Below are positions 8,339-18,200 of a DNA stretch of 64,000 nucleotides, piece after piece. A program made the position numbers and the translations under genes. Every line of letters begins with the position of its first letter. Position 1 is the stretch's first letter. The stretch is taken from positions 1 through 64,000 of the forward strand of contig NZ_MUHW01000004.1 in assembly GCF_002007235.1 (NCBI RefSeq). Reading direction: 5' to 3'. The DNA is from Oribacterium sp. C9 (GTDB lineage Bacteria; Bacillota; Clostridia; Lachnospirales; Lachnospiraceae). The notes under the pieces were generated by a model. It was not told the origin of the DNA. It saw only the letters and a list, made by a program, of their open reading frames with translations, and ran no database searches.

Positions 8339-9421
8339 TTGGCTATCACGAAAATGGACAAGAAGTATCCTTATAAAAAACAGATAAATCTGATGTACCA
8401 TGAGAGGAAGGTGAGACATATCGCCTTCTCTATTGGGCTGTTCACTATTTATCTCATACTTCTTTTCTTGTTTACAAAATACGGTGTTTACGAAGAGCTG
8501 GGCAAGGCAGATCAGGCGGAACGCTACTACAAAGAAAAGCAGCAAGAGCTGGAACAGATTCAGAGGAAAAATGATGAGTATCCTGATGTCAGACTGGAAT
8601 ACAGCCATTACGGAAACAGTTATATGAATGAGCAGGAGTCATCCGCTCAGGATATGGTGACTATGCTCAATATCATTGATGAGCGTATTCGAGAGATAGG
8701 AGCTATTCAGAGTGTTACCATATCCAGCAATGTTGCGGATATCAGGCTCGGAATAGAAGATGCCAATCGTCTTCCGGAGATCATCAGATCTCTCGAGGAA
8801 TCTGAGTACATCAATTATGTAACAGCTCAGACCGCAAGTACTGTTGAACAGAATCGAAATAAGAGCATGGTGGACGCTGATGGAAACATTATCATACCTC
8901 AGTATGTGGATGCAGCTATTGAGGTTCATTTCCGTTCACCTGATGAGGTGACGCAGGCTGTTGCCAGTGGAAACAGTGAGGCTGTTGATGCTTATCTTGA
9001 TGCAAGTCCAAACGGAGAGGCATCCGGAGAGCATGCATATATTCCGTTTATCATGGAGAAGGCAGAGGAAACAGAGGCTGCAGCGGAGAGTGCCGCGGCT
9101 GCAGATAACAGTAAGAAGAAAGAGAACGGCAATGAAAAGAGCAGTTCGAAGAGCACCGGTTCAAAGAGTGGAAGTTCAGGTAACTCTTCCGGAAATGCTT
9201 CAGCTTCTGCTTCTAAATCAAATTCTAAGTCGTCTTCACAGAATTCAGCACAGGCGGCGGCTCAGCAGCAGGCAGCAGCTCAGGCTGCATCGAAGCAGCA
9301 GAGTGCCTCTGCACAGTCAGTTACAGGAGCACCGGGGCAGAATGTGATTATCGACACACCGAATAGCGGTGGTTTCGGTAGTGGGGCTATCTCCATACAG
9401 GGAGGCTCACCTCTGGGATAA
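8339..9421 (+). CDS. pilN: PilN-like pilus alignment protein with low-complexity C-terminus
   Basis: 360 residues from a TTG start supported by an AGGGGG ribosome binding site 7 bases upstream; the next in-frame ATG is at 8354. The N-terminal KQINLMYHERKV is the PilM-binding type of motif, followed by one membrane segment (about residues 34-52), a coiled coil (about 55-80) and a PilN-like alpha/beta domain to about residue 215. The remainder (about 235-345) is low complexity, made mostly of Ser, Ala, Gln, Asn and Lys, and is not part of normal PilN (about 200 residues). It should sit in the membrane, with its C-terminal part outside, together with PilO. Confidence 0.78.
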   Translation: MAITKMDKKYPYKKQINLMYHERKVRHIAFSIGLFTIYLILLFLFTKYGVYEELGKADQAERYYKEKQQELEQIQRKNDEYPDVRLEYSHYGNSYMNEQESSAQDMVTMLNIIDERIREIGAIQSVTISSNVADIRLGIEDANRLPEIIRSLEESEYINYVTAQTASTVEQNRNKSMVDADGNIIIPQYVDAAIEVHFRSPDEVTQAVASGNSEAVDAYLDASPNGEASGEHAYIPFIMEKAEETEAAAESAAAADNSKKKENGNEKSSSKSTGSKSGSSGNSSGNASASASKSNSKSSSQNSAQAAAQQQAAAQAASKQQSASAQSVTGAPGQNVIIDTPNSGGFGSGAISIQGGSPLG

Positions 9422-9465
9422 GATACACGGTTTTTATTTATTCATTTTTGCAGGAGTGGAAAACG

Positions 9466-10164
9466 ATGCTTAGCAGACCATTTACTAAATTTGAAAGATT
9501 TTTTCTGCTCGTTTTGACGTTGGCTTTACTGGGGCTTGTATATTACAGATTTATACATCTGCCGGTCAGGGAGAGAGTGACCGAGGCGGACACTACGCTT
9601 ATCGAAGAGCAGATCGCAACAGAGTATACCAGAGCAGAGCTCATACAGTCCATGAAGGACGAAGTTACGGAAAATCAGGAGACCATGATCGGTCTGGTTG
9701 CCACCTATGACAACTTCAAGGCAGAGGCGGCATTCCTGAACACCATATTCGTTCCGCTGGCAGAAACATATAATTATGGTTTCGAGACACCTGTGGCAGA
9801 GGACAATACTGTACGCAGAGACATTAACATAAGCTTTACAGCAGCGGACTACAGGATCTGCAGGAAGATCATACAGATGGTTCATGACAGCAGATACAGA
9901 AGCATGATAAAAAATGTGAATATCACTGCGGTGGACAACAGATCTACAGATGAGTACTCCAGCGTGCTGAACAGCCCGGTGAAGTGCAACATGACAGTGA
10001 CTTTCTATGAGACTCTGATAGGCGCCCAGACTACAGCGGGACTCGTGATGGATGATTCGAAAAAGAAGAGCGAGTACATAGGTCTCGGCAAGGCGGATTT
10101 TTCAAATCTTGAAAGAAATTCGCTGGAGACAATAGCGGAATCAATCGCAGCAGAGCAGGGATAA
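9466..10164 (+). CDS. pilO: PilO-like pilus alignment protein
   Basis: 232 residues. The start is the ATG at 9466 because AGGAGTGG lies just before it; an in-frame TTG at 9448 would fall upstream of that site. The order is short cytoplasmic N-terminus, one membrane segment (about 14-34), a coiled-coil stretch rich in Glu, Thr and Ala (about 45-85), and a ferredoxin-like alpha/beta domain. This is the PilO plan, and position after pilM and pilN agrees. PilO pairs with PilN as the periplasmic-side or wall-side part of the assembly platform. Sequence similarity to PilO is weak by eye; the call rests on architecture and order. Confidence 0.75.
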   Translation: MLSRPFTKFERFFLLVLTLALLGLVYYRFIHLPVRERVTEADTTLIEEQIATEYTRAELIQSMKDEVTENQETMIGLVATYDNFKAEAAFLNTIFVPLAETYNYGFETPVAEDNTVRRDINISFTAADYRICRKIIQMVHDSRYRSMIKNVNITAVDNRSTDEYSSVLNSPVKCNMTVTFYETLIGAQTTAGLVMDDSKKKSEYIGLGKADFSNLERNSLETIAESIAAEQG

Positions 10165-10349
10165 CAGACGGTGGTACGGTGTTAAAAAGAAGACAATTCG
10201 GGATCGAAAATCGACGAGTTTGCAAAAAGATACCGAGTGAGAAAAAACAAGTGGTACTGAGCTGAAAGATGCTGATTGAAAAATCGTCAGTTCGGAATAG
10301 AAAAGCTGACGAACGGAAAAAATCGGCAGTCATGGATTAGAAGGTGCAA

Positions 10350-11177
10350 ATGAGCGCAGCAGTAAAAAAACTAAAATCAAATAGTGGGGCGACTCTGATG
10401 ATGGCGCTTTTGTTTTTCGCAATCTGTGCTGTAACCGGATCCATGATACTTCTGAGCGCCACCGCAACAGCAGGAAGACTCAGCGTAATGAGGGACACGG
10501 ATCAGAATTACTATGCGGTGAGATCGGCGACCAAATTTGTTGAGAAACAGCTTAATAAGAAAGAATATATTGAAGCTGAAGAAAAGGTTAGGAAACATGT
10601 GGAAATGGTACCAATTACCGACCCTGTAACAGGAAATGTAAGTTATAAAACTAAAACAACGTATATATATACTCCTCCTGTGTTTTATAAGGTTGAAGTT
10701 GATGACAGTGGACAAAAGAATACTTCAAGTGCATTACCTGAGATCTCATCGCCAAATTCCGGCATGATATTATACATGCTTATGAACGAGAATATTAGTA
10801 ATTATGACAAGAAAAAAAAATATAACGATTCTCACGAAGATAAAAAATATCCATATGTTTTCTATGATCCTTGGTTCAAGGGGAGTGAAAATGAAAAAAT
10901 AGAATATTATCCTTTGCCTAGAAATATAACAATATCTGAAAATACTGAAGGAGAATTATCTGTTAATATGGATGCAAAGATGGACTCCACAGGAGTTTTG
11001 ACTTTGAAATTCATTAATTCGGAAGATGGTGAAAAAAAAGATAATAAATATTCAATAGAGCTTAAGATGCAATGTAATGAAGAGCCTAAGTATTCAAAAG
11101 AATCTGAAGCGGGTGATCTTGTTGAGAAAAAAACATATATTTTTACATTTGAAACAAAATCATTGGAAAAGAGATAA
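10350..11177 (+). CDS. pilin-like protein, GspK/PilX type
   Basis: 275 residues. The start is ATG 10350, preceded by AGAAGG. The N-terminus is a class III-like prepilin leader (KKLKSNSG) followed by ATLMMALLFFAICAVTG, a hydrophobic helix. Cleavage after Gly13 would leave Ala+1, and position +5 is Met instead of the usual Glu. Lack of Glu+5 is characteristic of GspK/PilX-type minor pilins that sit at the filament tip. The C-terminal 230 residues are a polar globular domain without a recognised name. The start of the gene has normal composition, but from about 10530 it becomes markedly AT-rich. Confidence 0.72.
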   Translation: MSAAVKKLKSNSGATLMMALLFFAICAVTGSMILLSATATAGRLSVMRDTDQNYYAVRSATKFVEKQLNKKEYIEAEEKVRKHVEMVPITDPVTGNVSYKTKTTYIYTPPVFYKVEVDDSGQKNTSSALPEISSPNSGMILYMLMNENISNYDKKKKYNDSHEDKKYPYVFYDPWFKGSENEKIEYYPLPRNITISENTEGELSVNMDAKMDSTGVLTLKFINSEDGEKKDNKYSIELKMQCNEEPKYSKESEAGDLVEKKTYIFTFETKSLEKR

Positions 11178-11263
11178 AGCAAACATCTGTTTTTGGTGTC
11201 TTGATTATTGTTTGTTATGCGTCTTATTTGCCTATGTGCTTGTGATAAAAAGGTGTTTTCTGA

Positions 11264-11611
11264 ATGGATAAAAAAAATATATTTAAAAAATTAAATAGTT
11301 CACGAGGGGAGACAATAACTGAAGTTCTAGTTTCAACACTTATAGCAGTGTTGGCCATGATAATGTTTGCAAGCATGGTTGTAGCATCAAAGAATATTAT
11401 TGAAAATGGCAGAGATACAATCAAAAATTATTATATATGGATTTCAAAAATGGTTATAAAAGATGGTGTAAAGATAGAAAATGGAACTTTAAAGTTTGAT
11501 GATACAGCATTGGTCTACGATAAGAAATCATATGATGTGAAAGTGTATGAGAATCAACCATCTGAGAGCAATGGAATCACACATAGTATGATAATTAAAA
11601 GATATGAATGA
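11264..11611 (+). CDS. short pilin-like protein
   Basis: 115 residues. The leader MDKKNIFKKLNSSRG ends in Gly15, giving a predicted cleavage G|ETITEVLVSTLIAVLAMI with Glu at mature position +5, as in type IV pilins and pseudopilins. The globular part is only about 70 residues, so it is a minor pilin (PilV/GspI-like in position). AAGGTG lies 8 bases before the ATG. The end overlaps the next pilin gene by 8 bases, which implies coupled translation. Confidence 0.75.
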   Translation: MDKKNIFKKLNSSRGETITEVLVSTLIAVLAMIMFASMVVASKNIIENGRDTIKNYYIWISKMVIKDGVKIENGTLKFDDTALVYDKKSYDVKVYENQPSESNGITHSMIIKRYE

Positions 11612-12152
11612 AGAGAGTAATTTTTTTAGAAAAGTAAATAGCAAAAGTGGATTTACGTTGACAGAAACCCTATCAACACTCCTTATTATATCGTTAGTAG
11701 GAATCATGATATCTGCTGGAATAGGAACAGCTATAAAAGTTTATTGTCAGGTAACAAAATATGCAGAAGCACAGATGCTTTTAAGCACCACTATGATACT
11801 ACTTGAGGATGAACTTATATATGCGGAACCAAGTACTATTAAAGTGAGTTCATCTAAAGATGCAATTACTTTTTGCCACATAGAGGATGGGGAAAAAACG
11901 ATATTTGAAAAAAAAGATAATGGTAAAAACAAAGGAATATGGATTTCTTATGATGGACCTAATGGAAATATAGTTACTGAAAAGTTGGTTTCATATGAGG
12001 AAAAGGAAAGTATATATATTGATTGGAAGATAGATGATCCTGAATCTCAAACCGACAAAACAATGGTAATTCCTATAAATCTTTCTGTTGTGGATGATTC
12101 AGAAGTAATATTACCAATTGACCTTACAATTCAAACATTAAAAGCCGAATGA
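11604..12152 (+). CDS. pilin-like protein (PilW/GspJ-like in position)
   Basis: 182 residues. The prepilin signal is SKSG|FTLTETLSTLLIISLV with Gly16 at -1, Phe at +1 and Glu at +5. The C-terminal domain of about 130 residues is beta-rich and polar. Its start lies inside the end of the preceding gene. Together with the neighbours on either side it forms a set of minor pilins of the kind that prime pilus assembly and stay at the tip. Confidence 0.75.
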   Translation: MNEESNFFRKVNSKSGFTLTETLSTLLIISLVGIMISAGIGTAIKVYCQVTKYAEAQMLLSTTMILLEDELIYAEPSTIKVSSSKDAITFCHIEDGEKTIFEKKDNGKNKGIWISYDGPNGNIVTEKLVSYEEKESIYIDWKIDDPESQTDKTMVIPINLSVVDDSEVILPIDLTIQTLKAE

Positions 12153-12245
12153 ATTTGATTAATGAAAATGAGCGTGAAATCAATAATAACAATCTACGCG
12201 TGCTAAGTCTCTGAATAAGATATTTCAATATATAGCTTTGAACTT

Positions 12246-15200
12246 ATGGATAGAATAAAACAAATAAGAAGAATTAAATTGAATAAAAATGGATTTACTC
12301 TTGCTGAACTTCTAGTGGTGGTTGCCATTATGATGATACTTGCAGGAGTTTCTTTTGTTGCGATAAATACTTATGTTAGAAATTTTCAAGTTCTGGAAAT
12401 GGATAACACGGCAAAGGAACTTTTTATCGTTGCACAAAATCATCTAAGTGAAGCCTATGCAAGTGGCGAATATGAAAGAAAAATGTCAAAGCTTAAGAAT
12501 GATGAATCATCTTATGAAGAATTTTTTGGGGATAAAATAACAGATATTCCGTCATATATCGGAACATTGACGGGAACAGAACATGAATTTCGATACAAGG
12601 TTTATAATGGTGATTCAATAGGTTCATCGAAATCAGGGGTACTATCTTATATGTTGCCTGATTTTTCAATTGATCAAGAGATTTCGGATAACGGCAATTA
12701 TATCATAGTTTATGATGTTAAAACTGCAAGTATTCTTGGGGTGTTTTATTCTGGGCAGACCCATACTTTTTTTGGATCAGCGAAAATTCATACATTTAAC
12801 GACTCATATGAAAACGAGAAGGAAGATATAGAAGAAGCAGTAAATAAAAAGGAAAAACGTAAGCATTATCCATCTTCTGATGAAGACTCTGTTATTGGAC
12901 GATATGTTTCAGATGGTAAGGATGAGATTCCAAATGGTACGTTGATACCACTTACACTTACTGTCGATAATGAGGCGAAGCTTACAGCCAATATATTTAA
13001 TCCAAATTATAAAGAGGGAGATTCTTCAAAAATAATTACTCTGAAGGTTACTGGTGAGACCAGTAAAAATTCTCAGACAATTGAAATTAAATCAACAGGA
13101 AACAGTTTTTTAACTAGCTATGAGATTGTAACAGATGAAGAAGAAAATATTCCATTAAAGTATAAAGAAAAAAAATCAAGGACTTATGAGACAATAAAAC
13201 AAAAGGTAATAATTGAAGATGGAAAAGAAATAGAAGTTCTAACATTCATACTTGACGATATAACAGATAAAGAGGGACACTTTTGCAAATCATTCCCTGT
13301 GCTTATACCAGGGGAAGATATTAGAGTTGTTGCAACTATAAGCGATACATCAGCTATTACAGCACCTAAGGTAAGTAATGAAGTAAAGGGTGTTAACAGT
13401 CTATTTGGAAGCTATAATTTGATAGATACCAATGGTGTAGTAATAAGAAACATTAGACATCTTGAGAATCTTAGTACGGAAATATCTAATCTTTGTTTCA
13501 AAGAATCACATGACCCTAATTTGAATGGGCTGGTTAACGAGGCGTCAAAAATTAGTGTTACTAAGGCATATCAGATAGTTGACCTAATATATAGTGGAAC
13601 TGATTCTTTTGTATCGGATACAAATAATGCTAATACTATTTATAAATATGATGGAACAGATTCAACAACTGGTTACTATGGTATCTCAAATAGTGGGCTT
13701 ATTAAATATGATGGACTTAACAATAGTATATCTAATGTTGATTCAAAGAAAGGAGCTAATGGAAATACAGGAATATTTGCAGAGACTAATCTTTTTGAAC
13801 TACGTGACTTGACTGTTGAAAATAGTACTTTCGAGGCTTCTGCCAATGCAGGTAGTCTTATTGGGTACAGTGCAGGAAAACTCACGATACAGAATTGTAC
13901 GATAAAATCTACAAATGTAAAAGCAGAAAATGGCAAGGCCGGAGGGTTAGTAGGGTATAGTACAGGCACTTTTAATATAGATAATTCATTTTTTTTAAAT
14001 GAGGAAGGAAATGAAAATTATATAACATCTAAAGGAGCTTCCGCTGGTGGAATTATAGGAGATATAGCAGCAGAAAAATCAAATATTACAAACTGCATTG
14101 TGTATAGTAATAAATTGAATATCACTTCAGACAATGGTGATGCCGGTGGAATACTTGGAAATGCAGCAGGCGCAGTAACTATGGAATCATGCTCTGCAGC
14201 AGGAGAAAAATTTACAGTCACAGGAAAAAATGCCGGTGGTGTGCTTGGAAGTGCAGCCGGTCTTGTCATCATGGATTCATGTTCTGTGACAGGAAAGAAT
14301 GCCATGGTTTCAGGTGAAAATGCCGGTGGAATCATGGGCATTTCCAACGGTGGACTTAAAATCACAAATACTTACTGCTCTTCATTTGTTTTTGCTACAG
14401 CAAATGCCGGTGGTTTCATAGGCTATATCGAAAAGGGAAATAGTGATATTTTGTTCTGCTATACATCAGGACATACGAAAGATGGTAACTATGGAACTGG
14501 TACTGCTAAAAATGCCACTGCGGAAAACTATAATGTAATTTCAGATAGCATAGCAGGTGGATTTATCGGGTATAATTCTGCGCAAACAAGAATTTACGGT
14601 TCCTATAGCACATGCTCAGTATATTCCTCTTCAAGCAGTGGATATGCTGGAGGCTTTGTTGGAAAGAGTACAGTTATGGAGGTCAATAACTGCTACAGTG
14701 CCGGACCGGTAAACATAGCAGCCGGTGGTACAGCCGCAGGTTTTGCATGTCAAGGTGTAAGTGCGCATGGAAATAATTATTTTCTCAAAGGAAAGGGCTT
14801 TAACGCTACTCTAAGCGCAAGTGCAAGTGGAAATGTTGACTATATTTCATCAACCGGAGGAAATGAAATTTCGGTATCCGGAAGTACAAATGATGCCAAG
14901 CCATGGGATAGTACATTGGGAGAGGTATATCCATATTGGACTATAATGGAAATACCTGCACCTACTTTACCTACCGAGCTGGAAGGAATTTCAAGAACCA
15001 TAAACATGCATTATGGTGATTGGACAGAAGTAGAGGACTACAGCCTAGTACTTCAAATCAGGAATGCCGAAAAACTGACGGCTATTCTTAATGTGCCCAC
15101 GAGTGATATTTCAACAGGAGCGGGGGTACATAACTATGTATCTATGTGTATTGAAGGTGAAAGCAGTGCTCAAACGGCATATATGCAGTTTGAGTTGTTT

Positions 15201-18200
15201 CCAGATTATATAGTACCAATCAACAGAAATACAGCGATTACCAATATAACTGCCTCAGGTGGTGGGGATACTTCTGATTATAATGATGTAGTTTTTCCTG
15301 AGTATTCGTTCCCATCGGATATGAGTCTTGTTAGAAAGGTAGAGGATGATAAAACAAAGTTTTATATTGACCTTGATGACATAACTACTTTTAAAAAGAA
15401 TTTCGCTGCTATGTTTACCAATCTAACTCCTGGTGAAGACATAAGAGTGACGGCAGAATGGGGCGCTATTTCCTGGAATACATTAAGTACAGATGCTGAT
15501 GCAGAACTTAAGCTTCCAGAAGAGATGCGTGCGCCTATCACAGGAAGGACAAACAGCCTTTTTAAATCCGGTTCAGGAAATTCAAGCTATAAAGATTCCT
15601 ATTATAGCGATATTGATAAGGCTAATAATGTTCAAACCCCAGGCGCGTATGGAGAGATAGCTCTTATATCAAACTTCAGACATCTTCAGAATCTGGATAC
15701 ATCAGTTTCCGGTGTTGGATATACATATAAGAAAGCTAAGATATGCAGAAATCTTTATTGGAAAGCAAATGATCCAAGTAATACAAATGTTATGCCTTCA
15801 AATTATACCGATTTCATAACTGCAATAAAGAACGGAAGCAGTGAAGAGTTTAGCATTTATCCATATACGGCTACTAACGAGTATGATGTTGTTTCAGATA
15901 ACAATGCCTTTTATGGAATAGTTAATGATAATATTATCGATTTCGATGGTGACGGACATAGCATTAATAACATCTTAATAAGCAACGGTGGTGATACTGA
16001 TAATAATGAAAAATATAGTGCTGGTCTTTTCAGAAAATTAAATATAAACTCTGATGCAACTAAGGATATTAAAAACCTTTATGTTGTTCAACCTACGATA
16101 GTGTCAAGGAACGGATATTCCGGAGGACTTATCGGAAATGTTTCTTCAAGTGGATTTTTAAATATTACTAATGTATTCATCTACGGAAAAGAATCATTGA
16201 TCAGAGCAATATATGTTAAGGATAACGGTAATGGTACAGATGCCGGAGGATTTATAGGCAGTGCTGTTGGTGGTGGATATAATATCAGTAACTGTGGTTC
16301 ATCGTCCTATGTGTATGCAGAAGATAAGGCGGCTTATGCCGGAGGATTTATCGGTGACTTTGAACCTGATAAAGCTACTAATATTACAGATTGTTTTGTT
16401 GGCGGACATATTAATTCGAGTCAAGAGTATTTGGCTGATTATGTGGTATCCGGTGATTCGAATACAATTAGTCCTGAGCATGAAGGTGGTTATAATATTT
16501 GTGGAAATAAAGCTGTAGGAGGATTTTTCGGTAACTTAGAGACAAATATAGACTCTATAACCAAAATAGAACACTGCTTTACAACAGCATCTGTATACTG
16601 TGGGGAATCTAAATCAAATGATGGAGCAGTTGGAGGATTTGTTGGAAGAATTCAGTATAAACACCAGCAATATAGTAATTGTTACATGGAGGGCAAAGTT
16701 TATGCTGGCACAGCTTATGCCGGTTCATTTATTGGAGACTACAAACAACCTGGTCCGTCAGATAATAATTCCTTTGAAAACGTTTATGTATTGATGGGAA
16801 AGGATTTTAATGATGATACAAATCTCAAAAACGTATCTTTTAGCCATAATTCTTGTACGATCAGCGGAATAACTCCAGTAGCTCATGACGATACTCATAT
16901 AGTACAGGAAGACGTAGGTCAGATGGATGTAAAAACTTTTAACAGGACGCCTGCTAACGAAAGATTTCCATATAAGGACAGTACCATGATAGGTACAAAT
17001 CATGTTTTTTATGGTGACTGGGTAGTGCCGGAGAAGATAGAATCCATAGAGTATGTTCTTAATGGCAATGATTTAAAGTTTAATCTTATTCCTCCAGATG
17101 TTGGGTGGCAAACTGAAAATCTGGATGGTGAAACTTATTACGTACGATATATTCGATTAAAAGGGGAACTAAGTAATGCTGAGTTCAGATGGAAAGTGAT
17201 GTTTAATGAAGATAGGGTAATTATCAAACATCCGGACTGGGGCGGAAATACACTTTCATTTACCAATGCTATAGCAAAATTTGTAACAGGTATATTGAAT
17301 GGATATCTTGAAATAACATTTGATGATATAGCTCAACAAGGTTCAAGTTTTTATGAAATTCTCGATGGGCGTTCTGGTAATGGTGTTGAATTGATTCCTG
17401 GTGAGAATATAAGCTTATATTCAAGTGATACTTTGGAAGGTCTTAGTAATGAATCTTCTAAATATGTAGAAGTAAATAGTCTGTTTGAGAGAATTGAACC
17501 TAATGACGATGGTCCAAATACCTATACTGCATTCATAGGAAATGCAAGGCATCTTGAAAATCTTAATCCTTATATTTCGAAACTCGGAATTACTGTTACG
17601 AGAGCAAAACAAACAGGAAATATATATTGGGAGGACGACGGAAGTTATGAAAAAGGAAAACCATACTATACTGCATTATATCCTCCGTATCTGACTGAAA
17701 ATCCAGATGCAAATATTCATGAATCTCATGGTAATACTATTGCTCCGGGTATGATGATGGCTTTAATGTGTCCCGATTTGAAAAGTTATGATGGTGGAGG
17801 TTATACGATTTATAGACTAAGAATAAATCAAAATATGAAGGAGACGTTTGTCGGACTATTTTCCAGTACCATACAAGACATGACTATACAGAATCTGATA
17901 TTAAAAGATCCAGTGGTAAGTGAGAGTGCAAGTGGAGATCCAAAGGCACTACTTGTAGGAAAAGCAAGGGAGAATCTTTATGTGAATAATGTTGCAGTTT
18001 TGGGAGATATCAATATCACTAATGGACAAAATATCGGAGGTCTTATAGGAGAATGCAATAAAGCTGTAACAATAGAAAATATCAATATATTCAATAGTGT
18101 TAATGTCAGTGGAAAAAAATATATTGGTGGAATAATAGGTTATGCAAAACATTCTGTATCTATGAACAATGTTGCAATAAATGAAAATGTGAATGCTGTT

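Noticed and set aside
8961-9347. 128-codon basic frame within pilN
   Set aside because: It is an out-of-frame reading of the Ser/Ala/Gln low-complexity DNA; the Arg/Gln-rich product is an artefact of repetition.
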